Of a stretch of 64,000 nucleotides of DNA, positions 25,451 to 34,425 are shown one piece after another. Positions within the stretch are counted from its first letter, which is position 1, and each line of letters begins with the position of its first letter. The position numbers and the translations under genes are program-made. Source of the DNA: Bacillus sp. SKDU12. Its GTDB lineage: Bacteria > Bacillota > Bacilli > Bacillales > Bacillaceae. Location: the NCBI RefSeq assembly GCF_010093085.1, contig NZ_MSRC01000003.1:1-64000 (forward strand), in the 5' to 3' direction. Under the pieces are notes generated by a model. It saw only the letters and a list, made by a program, of their open reading frames with translations, ran no database searches and was not told where the DNA came from.

Positions 25451-26215
25451 TTAAATCAATTTTAAGCCGCTGATCAAAATGATAGACGCCATAATAAATT
25501 GCAGCGGACGCGGAGAGAATCGAGGGGAGAGATGGCTTCCAATCAGCACACCGGGAATTGAACCGAGCAGCAGGTTGGCTGCCAGCATGTAATCTACGCT
25601 CCCAAAACTTGCGTTCATAATACCAGCTGCGGTAACAAGAAGAAAGGCATGTGCGATATCAGTTCCGACAATCTGTGACGCTTTCATGTTAAATAAATAA
25701 ATCATGGCAATGGCAAATAATGACCCGGAACCAATTGATGTTAATCCGACAATAAATCCAAACACGATCCCAATGAGAATCGTCAGCGTCCGCTTATTTT
25801 CAAGCGGCATCAGCTGCCAGCGGTTCGGGCGAAGTTTTCGATCCAAAAACAAACGAACGATGATTGAAATGGCGACTAGTGTTAACACATAGCCAAGAGC
25901 ATGCTTAATAATATCTTCCTGGTGCTGATGAAAGGCGGGGAACAAATGCAGTATGCCAATGGCTAGCGAAGCACTCGGAATACTGCCGATGGCTAAGTAT
26001 TTTACTAGTTTGAAGTTAATCGTTTTCTGCCGCCAATGCGAGGCAACGCCAAACAGCTTTGTGATCGAGTTATATACTAGATCCGTACCGACGGCGATGG
26101 AAGGATTAATTCCAAGCACAATTAAAAGAGGAGTCAATAAGGCCGCTCCGCCCACTCCCGTCAATCCGACTAAGGCTCCGACAAACAAACCCATCAATAT
26201 GATGCTTACACTCAT
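25451..26215 (-). CDS. yjnA: TauE/SafE (TSUP) family permease YjnA
   Basis: The 254-residue membrane protein has about eight spans and the two family repeats LVGLTGVGGAALLTPLLIVL and VGLTSIGSGSLFAIAMIYL. TSUP proteins export or import sulfite, sulfonates or other organic anions; the substrate here is unknown. ATG 26215 follows GGAGG. In strain 168 it lies beyond uxaA, here it converges directly on ndh. Confidence 0.88.
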   Translation of the reverse strand: MSVSIILMGLFVGALVGLTGVGGAALLTPLLIVLGINPSIAVGTDLVYNSITKLFGVASHWRQKTINFKLVKYLAIGSIPSASLAIGILHLFPAFHQHQEDIIKHALGYVLTLVAISIIVRLFLDRKLRPNRWQLMPLENKRTLTILIGIVFGFIVGLTSIGSGSLFAIAMIYLFNMKASQIVGTDIAHAFLLVTAAGIMNASFGSVDYMLAANLLLGSIPGVLIGSHLSPRFSPRPLQFIMASIILISGLKLI

Positions 26216-26374
26216 GATAAAGGCCTCCTGAAAACCCGACTATTTTTATCAGATTGTATATAATTAGGTCATGATTTTGTGCGTTATCTGCTTGAAATGT
26301 TGGTTTGCTCATATCTGTATTCAATTGCCCTATAATAAGTGTCTAGACAAGATTGGGAAGTGAGCCGGAGGCAC

Positions 26375-26406
26375 AAAAAAAGATACCCTAAACAGGTATC
26401 TTTTTT
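26375..26406 (-). terminator. yjoA terminator
   Basis: AAAAAAGATACC pairs with GGTATCTTTTTT around a seven-base loop. Confidence 0.75.
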
Positions 26407-26416
26407 CACGTTTTTC

Positions 26417-26881
26417 TTACATGCGCTGCTGATAGAAAGGAAGCTCTGTATGACCCATTTCCCGTACATACACAAACAAATTGCCTTTATGGTGAATTTC
26501 ATGCTCCATTGCAAGCTGAAGAAGGGAGCTGCCTGTGACTTTTCTGCCGAAAACTGCTGTCAGATCAATTTCTCTGTCTAACTGCTCTTCAGTCAGCTGT
26601 TCAAGAATAGCGGTTGTTTTTTCTGTGTACATTTTTGCCAGCTTATTGAGGTCTGTTTCTGTATCTTCCTGTTTGTTTTGAAATGGTGAAGCATTGCCTT
26701 CTTTAATGACAGTTGCGAACAAGTGGAAAGACGTCAGAATGTGTTTGACAAGCTCTTCCGCTGACATTGACGTTTCAGCCGGTTTGTAGCTGTACTGGTC
26801 TTTACTGATTTTTTCAGCCAACTCATTGGTCACGTTTCGGTGAGATAAGAAATGACTGACAATTTGATTGGGTTGGTTCAA
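26417..26881 (-). CDS. yjoA: DinB-family protein YjoA
   Basis: The protein is a four-helix bundle of the DinB/YfiT type, about 154 residues. The metal-binding His positions are visible in ILTSFHLFATV and MEHEIHHKGNLFVYVREMGH. The frame begins at ATG 26896, but that ATG is part of the GGAGGAG ribosome-binding site. TTG 26881, six bases after it, is the likely start and gives the length I recall for YjoA. Members include damage-inducible and thiol-dependent enzymes; the role of YjoA is unknown. Confidence 0.82.
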   Translation of the reverse strand: MNQPNQIVSHFLSHRNVTNELAEKISKDQYSYKPAETSMSAEELVKHILTSFHLFATVIKEGNASPFQNKQEDTETDLNKLAKMYTEKTTAILEQLTEEQLDREIDLTAVFGRKVTGSSLLQLAMEHEIHHKGNLFVYVREMGHTELPFYQQRM

Positions 26882-26965
26882 TATGATCTCCTCCATATGT
26901 AAAAATAATGGTGCAATGAAATCCTATATCAACGGATATCAATTCACAAGTAATATGCTGTGGGA

Positions 26966-26993
26966 TGAAACTAAATATGATGTCACTCGTATA
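26966..26993 (+). promoter_or_regulatory. sigma-W promoter of yjoB
   Basis: TGAAAC (26966-26971), 16 bases, then CGTATA (26988-26993). This matches the sigma-W consensus TGAAAC-N16-CGTA exactly and sits about 35 bases before the yjoB start. Known membership of yjoB in the sigma-W cell-envelope stress regulon agrees. Confidence 0.85.
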
Positions 26994-27028
26994 TATAACG
27001 TTAACAAAATTTGAAATGGAGTACAAAC

Positions 27029-28300
27029 ATGACAAACATACCTTTCATTTATCAGCATGAAGAAAAAGAAACGGAAAGAGCTGCTGCAGGATACGGTTCT
27101 TTCGGTTATCTGATCACACGGATTGAAAAGACGCTATATGATCAGTACGGTGTTTTTTATGAGCTCTATGCCAGTGATGACCCGAATACTGAATACTGGG
27201 AGCTTCTTGAAGAAGATGTCCGCAGCGGTTCAATAGAGTCTGAGCATGTGGCTTATATATTTGAAAAGCTTGAAAAGAAAACATTTGCTTACGATGAAGA
27301 TGAAAAAGAGCCGGATTATACCGTCCATAAATCGATAAGAAACAGTGTATATGCATATCCAGAAAAGGGGGTTGCTTTTGCCAGAATTCCATATTTTCAA
27401 GATGGGAGTATTATAAGTTTCGATTGTCTGTTTGCAGTGAATGATGAAAAGATGCGTGCATTCCTAGAGGAAGTCAGACCGCGTCTCTGGGAACAAAGCA
27501 AGCAGAAAGTGACCGTTTTTACGGATGAAGATGGAGGGATGTCAAGAGAGCAGGAAGCCATTGTCAAAGAGGTTCAACGGAGTCAGGTGATCATGGAGCC
27601 TCAATTGAAAAAAGAGATATACAGATCAATTGATCAGTTTTTTCATAGTGATAAATCGTTTTATCAAATGTATGATATTCCTTACAAGCGCGGTATTCTA
27701 TTATATGGACCGCCCGGAAACGGAAAGACGACATTAGTGAAATCAATCGCAGGCAGTATCGATGCACCTGTTGCCTATTGGCAAATTACTGAATTTACGT
27801 CAAGCGAGACAATAGAAGAAGTGTTTCAGGCGGCGAGACGTCTTGCTCCTGCCGTTCTGGTCATCGAGGATATAGATTCGATGCCGGAAGATGTGCGATC
27901 CTATTTTCTCAATACACTAGACGGCGCAACATCAAAAGAGGGGCTGTTTCTCATCGGTACGACAAACTATCCCGAAAAGATCGATCCAGGTTTGATGAAT
28001 CGTGCAGGACGGTTTGACCGTGCTTATGAAATCGGGCTTCCGGATGAAGAATTGCGGCTGGAATATATGAAAATGAGAGGCTTCGACATCTTTATGAGTG
28101 AAGGGGAAATAAAAAAAACTGCAAAGCTTACAGATGATTTTTCCTTTGCACAGCTGGGAGAATTATATGTATCTTCAGCCCTTCAATGGCACCAAGAAGG
28201 AAACCTTCAGATTGAAACCATGGTGAACGACATGACAGGAGAGCATAGGAAAAGCCGGCAGGGAAGCTGGATGGAAAGAAACAAAGTTGGTTTTCACTAA
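27029..28300 (+). CDS. yjoB: AAA ATPase chaperone YjoB
   Basis: The 423-residue protein has an N-terminal substrate domain (1-190) and a C-terminal AAA domain. Walker A is GPPGNGKTT (about 228-236), Walker B is LVIEDID, and the Arg finger region is NRAGRFDR. The fold of the ATPase resembles Bcs1 and FtsH-like AAA domains. YjoB acts as an ATP-dependent chaperone-like protein in envelope stress. ATG 27029 follows GGAG; the longer frame to 27011 lacks a site. Confidence 0.92.
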   Translation: MTNIPFIYQHEEKETERAAAGYGSFGYLITRIEKTLYDQYGVFYELYASDDPNTEYWELLEEDVRSGSIESEHVAYIFEKLEKKTFAYDEDEKEPDYTVHKSIRNSVYAYPEKGVAFARIPYFQDGSIISFDCLFAVNDEKMRAFLEEVRPRLWEQSKQKVTVFTDEDGGMSREQEAIVKEVQRSQVIMEPQLKKEIYRSIDQFFHSDKSFYQMYDIPYKRGILLYGPPGNGKTTLVKSIAGSIDAPVAYWQITEFTSSETIEEVFQAARRLAPAVLVIEDIDSMPEDVRSYFLNTLDGATSKEGLFLIGTTNYPEKIDPGLMNRAGRFDRAYEIGLPDEELRLEYMKMRGFDIFMSEGEIKKTAKLTDDFSFAQLGELYVSSALQWHQEGNLQIETMVNDMTGEHRKSRQGSWMERNKVGFH

Positions 28301-28303
28301 AAG

Positions 28304-28336
28304 AAAGCACGGGTTTTGAAAAACCTGTGCTTTTTT
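28304..28336 (+). terminator. yjoB terminator
   Basis: AAGCACGGGTTT pairs with AAACCTGTGCTT, then six T. Confidence 0.75.
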
Positions 28337-28337
28337 G

Positions 28338-28377
28338 TTGCGGTTAGCCGAAATTTGACAATTGCGGTCTTTTTGCG
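28338..28377 (+). promoter_or_regulatory. ComA boxes upstream of rapA
   Basis: TTGCGGTTAGCCGAAA (28338-28353) matches 11 of the 12 fixed positions of the ComA box TTGCGG-N4-CCGCAA. A second half site, TTGCGG, follows at 28362 and a TTGCG at 28373. rapA is a known target of the quorum regulator ComA. Confidence 0.8.
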
Positions 28378-28389
28378 TTCTTCTTTTTC

Positions 28390-28419
28390 TTGAAAATATG
28401 ATAAAATATGACATATAAC
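28390..28419 (+). promoter_or_regulatory. rapA promoter
   Basis: TTGAAA (28390-28395), 18 bases, then TATAAC (28414-28419), placed immediately downstream of the ComA boxes. Confidence 0.55.
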
Positions 28420-28444
28420 AGGTAAGTCAAAAAGGGGGGATTAA

Positions 28445-29581
28445 TTGAAGATGAAGCAGACGATTCCATCCTCATTTGTCGGGCTTAAAATTAATGAATG
28501 GTATACCCATATCCGGCAGTTCCACGTTGCTGAAGCCGAACGGGTCAAGCTCGAAGTAAAAAGAGAAATTGAGGATATGGAAGAAGATCAAGATTTGCTG
28601 CTGTATTATTCTTTAATGGAGTTCAGACATCGAGTCATGCTGGATTACATTAAGCCTTTTGGAGAGGATACGTCGCACCTTGAGTTTTCAGAATTATTAG
28701 AAGACATTGAAGGGAATCAGTACAAGCTAACAGGGCTTCTCGATTATTATTTTCATTTTTTTCGAGGCATGTATGAATTTAAGCAGAAAATGTTTGTTAG
28801 TGCCATGATGTATTATAAACGGGCAGAAAAGAATCTCGCCCTCGTTTCGGATGATATTGAGAAAGCCGAATTTGCTTTTAAAATGGCTGAGATTTTTTAC
28901 AATTTAAAACAAACCTATGTTTCGATGAGCTACGCCGTTCAGGCAGTAGAAACCTACCAAATGTATGAAACATACACCGTCCGCAGAATCCAATGTGAAT
29001 TCGTTATTGCAGGAAATTATGATGACATGCAGTATCCAGAAAGAGCATTGCCCCACTTAGAACTGGCTTTAGATCTTGCAAAGAAAGAAGGCAATCCCCG
29101 CCTGATCAGTTCAGCCCTGTATAATCTCGGAAACTGCTATGAGAAAATGGGTGAACTGCAAAAGGCAGCCGAATACTTTGAGAAATCTGTTTCTATTTGC
29201 AAGTCGGAAAAGTTCGATAATCTTCCGCATTCTATCTACTCTTTAACTCAGGTTCTGTATAAACAAAAAAATGATGCCGAAGCGCAAAAAAAGTATCGTG
29301 AAGGATTGGAAATCTCCTGTCAATACGGTGATGAATTATTTATGAAGCTTTTTCGATTTTTACATGCGTTGTACGGGGAAAATATTGACACAGAATCAGT
29401 CTCACATACCTTTCAATTTCTTGAAGAACATATGCTGTATCCTTATATTGAAGAGCTGGCACATGATGCTGCCCAATTCTATATAGAAAACGGACAGCCT
29501 GAAAAAGCCATTTCATTTTATGAGAAAATGGTGCACGCACAAAAACAAATCCAGAGAGGAGATTGTTTATATGAAATCTAA
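28445..29581 (+). CDS. rapA: response regulator aspartate phosphatase RapA
   Basis: The 378-residue TPR protein dephosphorylates Spo0F-P in the sporulation phosphorelay and is inhibited by the PhrA pentapeptide. It has the N-terminal helical bundle (1-70) and TPR motifs such as ALYNLGNCYEKMGELQKAAE. The sequence matches RapA of B. subtilis as I recall it almost throughout. The start is TTG 28445 after GGGGGGA, with ATG 28451 as alternative. It overlaps phrA by 11 bases. Confidence 0.95.
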   Translation: MKMKQTIPSSFVGLKINEWYTHIRQFHVAEAERVKLEVKREIEDMEEDQDLLLYYSLMEFRHRVMLDYIKPFGEDTSHLEFSELLEDIEGNQYKLTGLLDYYFHFFRGMYEFKQKMFVSAMMYYKRAEKNLALVSDDIEKAEFAFKMAEIFYNLKQTYVSMSYAVQAVETYQMYETYTVRRIQCEFVIAGNYDDMQYPERALPHLELALDLAKKEGNPRLISSALYNLGNCYEKMGELQKAAEYFEKSVSICKSEKFDNLPHSIYSLTQVLYKQKNDAEAQKKYREGLEISCQYGDELFMKLFRFLHALYGENIDTESVSHTFQFLEEHMLYPYIEELAHDAAQFYIENGQPEKAISFYEKMVHAQKQIQRGDCLYEI

Positions 29582-29705
29582 ATGGATATCAGGTTTGTTG
29601 CTCATTGCGGTCGGGTTCAGCTTTACTCAGGTGATGGTCCATGCAGGAGAAACAACAGATACAGAGGGGAAAACATTTCATATTGCGGCACGAAATCAAA
29701 CATGA
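29571..29705 (+). CDS. phrA: PhrA pheromone precursor
   Basis: The 44-residue peptide has a signal segment MKSKWISGLLLIAVGFSFTQ and ends in ARNQT, the known PhrA pentapeptide that inhibits RapA after export, processing and re-import by Opp. ATG 29571 follows AGAGAGGAG and lies inside the end of rapA. Confidence 0.97.
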   Translation: MKSKWISGLLLIAVGFSFTQVMVHAGETTDTEGKTFHIAARNQT

Positions 29706-29712
29706 TCATAAC

Positions 29713-29738
29713 AAAAAAGACCCGCAGGGGTCTTTTTT
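29713..29738. terminator. bidirectional terminator phrA/yjpA
   Basis: AAAAAAGACCC pairs with GGGGTCTTTTTT around a three-base loop. Confidence 0.85.
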
Positions 29739-29991
29739 ATATCAGCTTCCATTCTTTTATGGTCAGCTCGGAAGATCCGTTAGCCACAAGCGGATCTGTA
29801 TATCCGATTTCCGCCGCTTCTTCCAGCGAACCTGCTTCGATAACATAGGCTCCGCCTGTGGCGTCGCTGAATGGCCCAAATATTTTTAAGCGCTTTTCGT
29901 CCTGTAAGCGGTCCAAAAATTCATAGTGTCCGGCCGCATGCTCCTGATTAAATTGTTGTGTTCTCGTTGTTAGCATTAAGTATGTATTCAT
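29737..29991 (-). CDS. yjpA: YciI-like protein (possibly YjpA)
   Basis: The 84-residue alpha-beta protein is of the YCII-related (EthD-like ferredoxin fold) family, with LMLTTRTQQFNQEHAAGHYE and DATGGAYVIEAGSLEEAAEI. Members often form dimers and can act as small hydrolases or accessory domains. ATG 29991 has better spacing from AAAGGAG than ATG 29997. The symbol is from gene order between phrA and xlyB and is tentative. Confidence 0.65.
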   Translation of the reverse strand: MNTYLMLTTRTQQFNQEHAAGHYEFLDRLQDEKRLKIFGPFSDATGGAYVIEAGSLEEAAEIGYTDPLVANGSSELTIKEWKLI

Positions 29992-30064
29992 GATCATACA
30001 CTCCTTTTGAATACTATTTTAACACTATTATCCATATAGCGGTGACGAAAGATACGCATTTTTC

Positions 30065-30091
30065 GTCCTACGAATGCCACCTATTGATGAA
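30065..30091 (+). promoter_or_regulatory. Xpf-type late promoter candidate of xlyB
   Basis: TACG, two bases, TGCCACCTAT (30075-30084), three bases, TGAA. The same arrangement, including an upstream GTC, occurs at 37561-37587 before xtmA, the first gene of the PBSX late operon. It ends 22 bases before the xlyB start codon. Confidence 0.6.
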
Positions 30092-30113
30092 AAAGAAAAA
30101 GGAGAGATGATAG

Positions 30114-31067
30114 GTGAGCATTCAAGTAAAGAAAAATTTGGTCTCAGAAGCAAAATACGCGCTGAAGTGCCCCAATATGATGTCAGCTGAATACATTACC
30201 ATTCATAACACGGCAAATGATGCGTCAGCGGCTAATGAAATCAGCTATATGGTTGGGAACACCAACTCGACAAGCTTTCATTTTGCAGTGGATGATCAAG
30301 AGGTGATTCAAGGTCTGCCGTTAAATCGAAATGCCTGGCACACGGGTGATGGCACAAACGGTCCAGGAAACCGCAAATCAATTGGTGTTGAGATTTGCTA
30401 CAGCAAATCGGGAGGTCAAAAATATGAAAAGGCCGAAGCCTTGGCGATTTCTTTCGTGGCTCAGGTGCTGAAAGAGCGCGGCTGGGGAATAGACCGGGTG
30501 AGAAAGCATCAGGACTGGAGCGGAAAGTACTGCCCGCACCGTATTTTATCAGAAGGGCGGTGGGATCAAGTAAAGGCGGCAATTGAAAAGGAACTAAATA
30601 GAAGCGCGTCAGCAAAAAAGGTATCAGTTCCTTCTTCGGTTTCTGAATACCATGTGAAAAAAGGCGATACACTGTCAGGGATTGCCGCATCACACGGAGT
30701 CAGTATGAAAACACTGCAAAGCATTAATCATATCACTGACCCGAATCATATCGTAGTCGGTCAGGTGATCAAACTGCCGCAGACGGCATCTGCTTCTAAA
30801 AGCCATGCCGCATCCTCATATCCGCTCCCATCCGGAGTGATTAAAGTGACAAGTCCTCTGACGAAAGGGACAAACGTAAAACAAGTGCAGACCGCTTTAG
30901 CAGCTCTTTACTTTTATCCTGATAAAGGTGCGAAAAATCATGGGGTTGACGGCATGTATGGCTCGAAAACTGCAAATGTCGTGAAACGATTTCAGTCTGT
31001 CAATGGATTAACGGCAGATGGGATTTACGGTCCGAAAACGAAAGCGAAAATAGCGGAAAAGCTATAA
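30114..31067 (+). CDS. xlyB: N-acetylmuramoyl-L-alanine amidase XlyB
   Basis: The 317-residue endolysin-type enzyme cleaves the amide bond between MurNAc and the stem peptide. Domains: Amidase_2 (about 5-155, zinc ligands in ITIHNTAND and KYCPHR), LysM (about 178-222, YHVKKGDTLSGIAASHGVS) and PG_binding_1 (about 240-315). GTG 30114 follows AAGGAGAG. It is paralogous to xlyA of the same prophage but lies 7.5 kb outside the late operon, upstream of the repressor region. Confidence 0.95.
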   Translation: MSIQVKKNLVSEAKYALKCPNMMSAEYITIHNTANDASAANEISYMVGNTNSTSFHFAVDDQEVIQGLPLNRNAWHTGDGTNGPGNRKSIGVEICYSKSGGQKYEKAEALAISFVAQVLKERGWGIDRVRKHQDWSGKYCPHRILSEGRWDQVKAAIEKELNRSASAKKVSVPSSVSEYHVKKGDTLSGIAASHGVSMKTLQSINHITDPNHIVVGQVIKLPQTASASKSHAASSYPLPSGVIKVTSPLTKGTNVKQVQTALAALYFYPDKGAKNHGVDGMYGSKTANVVKRFQSVNGLTADGIYGPKTKAKIAEKL

Positions 31068-31068
31068 T

Positions 31069-31101
31069 CAAAAAACGGAAGCTGCCAAGCTTCCGTTTTT
31101 T
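31069..31101. terminator. bidirectional terminator xlyB/yjqA
   Basis: AAAAAACGGAAGCT pairs with AGCTTCCGTTTTTT. Confidence 0.85.
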
Positions 31102-31105
31102 CTTC

Positions 31106-31483
31106 TTACATACAAACTGCGGCAAGCACCTTTTGAATATCATAAATGCTTTCATCTTTTTTAAACTGCTTTGAGACAGCTGGAAGTTCCGCACCCGAGA
31201 TCCAAATTTTCAGCTCTGAATCAAGGTCAAAGCGGCCAGCAGTCTCCACGCTGAATCTAGAAATGCTTTTGTACGGAATCGATTGAAATTCTGTTTTCTT
31301 GCCGGTGATTCCCTGCTTATCTACAAGAATAAGCCGCTTGTCAGTAAAGACAATTAAGTCACGAACCAGCTTAAATGCGGCCTCGACACTCTCATCATTC
31401 AGTAAAATAGGAGCCAGCTCTTTTTTTACCGCATCTGTTGACAATGTTGACGCATTTCCAATTAATCCATCAATAAATCCCAT
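31106..31483 (-). CDS. yjqA: bacterial PH-domain protein YjqA
   Basis: The 125-residue protein is a bacterial pleckstrin-homology-like (bPH) domain: VRDLIVFTDKRLILVDKQGI, then FQSIPYKSISRFSVETAGRF. The fold usually serves in protein interaction; function is unknown. ATG 31483 follows GGAGAG; the longer frame to 31498 has no better site. Confidence 0.85.
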   Translation of the reverse strand: MGFIDGLIGNASTLSTDAVKKELAPILLNDESVEAAFKLVRDLIVFTDKRLILVDKQGITGKKTEFQSIPYKSISRFSVETAGRFDLDSELKIWISGAELPAVSKQFKKDESIYDIQKVLAAVCM

Positions 31484-31589
31484 CCTATCTCTCCTCATTC
31501 GTATTTTATTACATCATACAATAAAAAAGGTTTTCATTCATAGACGAGTAGAGTAAACTGGTGCTGATTGAAAAAGGAGAGCGTTTAAC

Positions 31590-32192
31590 ATGAAAGATAT
31601 ATATGACAGCTTTGCAGCCCTTTCTGCTTCTGAGTCGGAGTACCGGATTATATATGAGGAGAAAAACGGAAGTGAGCTTATTGTTCTCGGTCCCCACGGC
31701 GGAAGAATAGAGCCTGGCGTCAGTGAACTGGTGCGGGCATTTTCGGATCAGTGTTCCATTTATTTGTTTGAAGGTGTGAAGCAGCGAAACAACCGTTCTT
31801 TACACCTGACAAGCACACGTTTTGACGAGCCGCTGGCTTTAGAAAAAGTGAATGCCCATCATTGTGCATTGGCATTTCACGGATATCATGATCCGAATAC
31901 CCCGCACACATTGGTTGGAGGCGCGAATCGGAAAAAAGCAAGGCTCATTTGTGAGCGGCTGAATGAAGCGGGCTTCAGCGCTGAGCTCACGAGTGAGAAA
32001 GACGGGCTGGCAGGTATTCATCCGAAAAACATTGTCAATCGGACGAAAAGGGAAATGGGACTGCAATTAGAAGTCAGCACGGCACAGCGAAAGGAATTGT
32101 TCTGTAATTTTGGCTGCTGTGATGAATGCTACACACGAAGCGGTCTGTTCTATCGATATGTGGAGGCTGTTAAGCTTGGCTTTTATGAATAA
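31590..32192 (+). CDS. yjqB: phage-type poly-gamma-glutamate hydrolase YjqB (PghC)
   Basis: The 200-residue protein belongs to the PghP-like zinc amidohydrolase family, with PHGGRIEPG and AFHGYHD carrying the likely zinc ligands and LGPHGG near the N-terminus. Such enzymes cut capsular poly-gamma-glutamate so that phage can reach the cell; B. subtilis homologues are called PghB and PghC. ATG 31590 follows AAAGGAGAG. It is followed after 73 bases by yjqC. Confidence 0.85.
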   Translation: MKDIYDSFAALSASESEYRIIYEEKNGSELIVLGPHGGRIEPGVSELVRAFSDQCSIYLFEGVKQRNNRSLHLTSTRFDEPLALEKVNAHHCALAFHGYHDPNTPHTLVGGANRKKARLICERLNEAGFSAELTSEKDGLAGIHPKNIVNRTKREMGLQLEVSTAQRKELFCNFGCCDECYTRSGLFYRYVEAVKLGFYE

Positions 32193-32265
32193 ATGAAGCG
32201 GACCTGCACGATTGGCCCATTCCTTCATACGCTGAGGCTGTGCGAAAGTGTAGGGAGGAATGAAG

Positions 32266-33102
32266 ATGTTTTACCATATTAAAGAGCTTCAATATCAAGC
32301 AAAGCCAGCACATCCCGATCCGGTATATGCGAAAAAGCTTCAAGAAGTGCTGGGCGGCCAATACGGTGAGATCAGCGTCATGATGCAATATTTGTTTCAA
32401 GGTTTTAACTGCCGTGCAGATGCGAAATATAAAGATTTGCTTTATGATATCGGGACAGAAGAGATCGGGCATGTGGAAATGCTTGCCACGATGATCTCGA
32501 GACTTTTGGACAACGCACCGGCTGATGTGCAGGAAAATGCTTATAAAAGTGACCCGGCTGTTGCAGCTGTGTTGTCTGGGATGAATCCGCAGCATGCCAT
32601 TGTCGCCGGTTTAGGTGCAATGGCAGCTGATAGTGAAGGATATCCATGGAATGCGAAATACATTATTTCTAGCGGTAATTTGCTGGCGGATTTTCGCGCA
32701 AACTTAAATGCGGAATCGCAAGGGCGCCTTCAGGTGACAAGGCTTTATGCCATGACTGATGATCCTGGGGTGAGAGATATGCTGTCATTTTTGATTGCGA
32801 GGGATACTTATCATCAAAATATGTGGTATGCGGCCATAAAAGAGCTGGAAGAAAGGGAACGGGATATAGTCGTTCCGACGACGTTCCCGCGAGAGCTTGA
32901 AAAGCAGGAAGTGTCCTATGATCTGTTTAACTTTTCCAGAGGGGATGAGAGCTCACAAGGAAGATGGGCTCATGGCGAAGCCTTTGACGGACGGGGCGAG
33001 TTCAGGTATATCCCTGCTCCAATTGCGTTCGCATCTGCACCTCATCTCAAACCGGCGCCAATGTGGCTGCAGAATACCATCCCTCCAATGTCAAAATGCT
33101 AG
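32266..33102 (+). CDS. yjqC: manganese catalase family protein YjqC
   Basis: The 278-residue protein has the Mn-catalase ferritin-like four-helix bundle. Metal ligands are visible in QYGEISVMMQYL, GTEEIGHVEML, NLNAESQGRLQV and RDTYHQNM. It is related to CotJC-type coat catalases and converts hydrogen peroxide to water and oxygen. ATG 32266 is preferred to 32260 because AGGGAGG lies seven bases away. Confidence 0.9.
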   Translation: MFYHIKELQYQAKPAHPDPVYAKKLQEVLGGQYGEISVMMQYLFQGFNCRADAKYKDLLYDIGTEEIGHVEMLATMISRLLDNAPADVQENAYKSDPAVAAVLSGMNPQHAIVAGLGAMAADSEGYPWNAKYIISSGNLLADFRANLNAESQGRLQVTRLYAMTDDPGVRDMLSFLIARDTYHQNMWYAAIKELEERERDIVVPTTFPRELEKQEVSYDLFNFSRGDESSQGRWAHGEAFDGRGEFRYIPAPIAFASAPHLKPAPMWLQNTIPPMSKC

Positions 33103-33110
33103 TTTTTCTG

Positions 33111-33143
33111 CCGTGCTGAAGACATTTGTCTTCAGCACGTTTT
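33111..33143. terminator. terminator yjqC/xkdA
   Basis: CGTGCTGAAGACA pairs with TGTCTTCAGCACG, followed by TTTTC. Confidence 0.8.
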
Positions 33144-33146
33144 CGA

Positions 33147-33743
33147 TCAGTTGTATTTGCCAGTATGATATAACGCTTTTTCTTCAGCAACCTGCAAGTG
33201 CTGCTGATCGCTTTCTTCGTAGACATGTGGCCGTTTGTGTGATAATAAGTAAGAAAGCCGCTTCTGAAATTGAATACCTGCTTTACGCCGTTCAAACATT
33301 TCAAGCCTTTTTTCCGCAAATTCCTTTGTTACCCGGAACACCGTTGCGATTGTAGCGAGCGCCTGGCTCCTCCATTGCGGCAGTTCCATTTGCAACAGCA
33401 TAAAGGTTGGCACACAGAAGTGGTACATAAATTGATTCGCCTGAAATTCCTGCAATTCTCTGAAGAGCTTGCTCATCTGAAAGTGATTGCCTGCATGCTT
33501 TAACACGTGGCACAGTTCATGCCCAAAATCCTCCCATTGTTCTTCCCGTGATTTTCTCTGATTCAATACGATACTGTACATGCCGTCGTATTTGACCATC
33601 ATGCTCCCCGTATCCTCAAAATGAACCCAAATATCGAGGTCCTTTGCGATTTTCAGCATGTCAATGTGATGAGGGGAAGTAATACCCAGCCGGCTGTATA
33701 CATTTTTTACGTATTCCTCCAGATGTGATAAGTAATTGCCCAA
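33147..33743 (-). CDS. xkdA: PBSX ImmA/IrrE-type metallopeptidase XkdA
   Basis: The 198-residue protein has the zinc protease motif HELCHVLKH and the family context FQMSKLFRELQEFQANQF. ImmA-type proteases cleave or modulate phage repressors such as Xre-family proteins after DNA damage. TTG 33743 follows AGGGAG. It lies downstream of xre with a LexA box in its own promoter region, linking prophage induction to the SOS response. Confidence 0.92.
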   Translation of the reverse strand: MGNYLSHLEEYVKNVYSRLGITSPHHIDMLKIAKDLDIWVHFEDTGSMMVKYDGMYSIVLNQRKSREEQWEDFGHELCHVLKHAGNHFQMSKLFRELQEFQANQFMYHFCVPTFMLLQMELPQWRSQALATIATVFRVTKEFAEKRLEMFERRKAGIQFQKRLSYLLSHKRPHVYEESDQQHLQVAEEKALYHTGKYN

Positions 33744-33758
33744 TTGAACACTCCCTTT

Positions 33759-33772
33759 CGAACGTATGTTCT
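33759..33772. promoter_or_regulatory. LexA (DinR) box of xkdA
   Basis: CGAACGTATGTTCT matches the B. subtilis SOS box CGAAC-N4-GTTC and lies 16 bases before the xkdA start codon. Confidence 0.85.
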
Positions 33773-33904
33773 ATTTTTAGCGAGAAAGAAAAGCCCTTAT
33801 AGGACTGGAAAGTATGTTGAAATCTTTCCCTTTTCTAAAAGAAATAAACAGCTTTTTCTTTATATCGGTCTATTTCTTATATGTTTTAGAGAACAGGGAA
33901 AGAA

Positions 33905-34246
33905 TTATTTATTTTTTGGTTTGCGGTTTTTCTCTTTTTCTTTTAAATAGTTGATAAATTCGATAGCTTGCTGTTTGCTTTCTGGGGAAAAATCCTGCAT
34001 ATCCCGGTATGCGAGCTGCAGGTCTGGATCTGAGAATGTATCATCGTCGGAATTTTTTTCTTTCCCTGTTAGCAAGTAATCAGTCGTTACTTGAAAGTAA
34101 TCAGCCAGCTTTTGCAGTGTGTCATAATCAGGTTCGCTTCGCCCGTTTTCATAGTGGGAATATCGTGCCCGTGACACACCGATATGTGATGCGATTTCTT
34201 CCTGTGTCCTTTTCCCTCTGAGACTCTTCAATCTGGCGCCTATCAT
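33905..34246 (-). CDS. xre: PBSX repressor Xre
   Basis: The 113-residue repressor has an N-terminal helix-turn-helix (about 4-60, [20 protein letters not shown]) and a C-terminal helical oligomerisation tail. It holds PBSX silent by binding operators in the xre-xkdB intergenic region. The start MIGARLKSL at 34246 gives the known length; the frame extends to 34309. It differs from the 168 protein as I recall it at only a few positions. Confidence 0.93.
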   Translation of the reverse strand: MIGARLKSLRGKRTQEEIASHIGVSRARYSHYENGRSEPDYDTLQKLADYFQVTTDYLLTGKEKNSDDDTFSDPDLQLAYRDMQDFSPESKQQAIEFINYLKEKEKNRKPKNK

Positions 34247-34292
34247 GCTATGACCTCTCTTTTTTAAACTCCCTAAGTTACTTTTGATTATA

Positions 34293-34399
34293 GATACAAT
34301 CTGTATCAAAATAAAGTTATGATAAAAAAAGTATCAAAAATAACTTGATGATACGGAATGTATCGTTTATACTTGGTAACAGTTGATACAAAACGTATC
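34293..34399. promoter_or_regulatory. four Xre operator sites
   Basis: Four 15-base palindromes of the form GATAC-N5-GTATC occur: 34293-34307 (GATACAATCTGTATC), 34321-34335 (GATAAAAAAAGTATC, weaker), 34350-34364 (GATACGGAATGTATC) and 34385-34399 (GATACAAAACGTATC). They cover both divergent promoters between xre and the early genes. Four Xre sites were described for PBSX. Confidence 0.85.
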
Positions 34400-34425
34400 G
34401 AAAACAGATTAGGGGGAGTGATCAT

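Noticed and set aside
33744..33950. 68-codon plus-strand frame between xkdA and xre
   Set aside because: It overlaps the LexA box and xkdA promoter, has no ribosome-binding site, and the sequence is low-complexity Phe/Lys.
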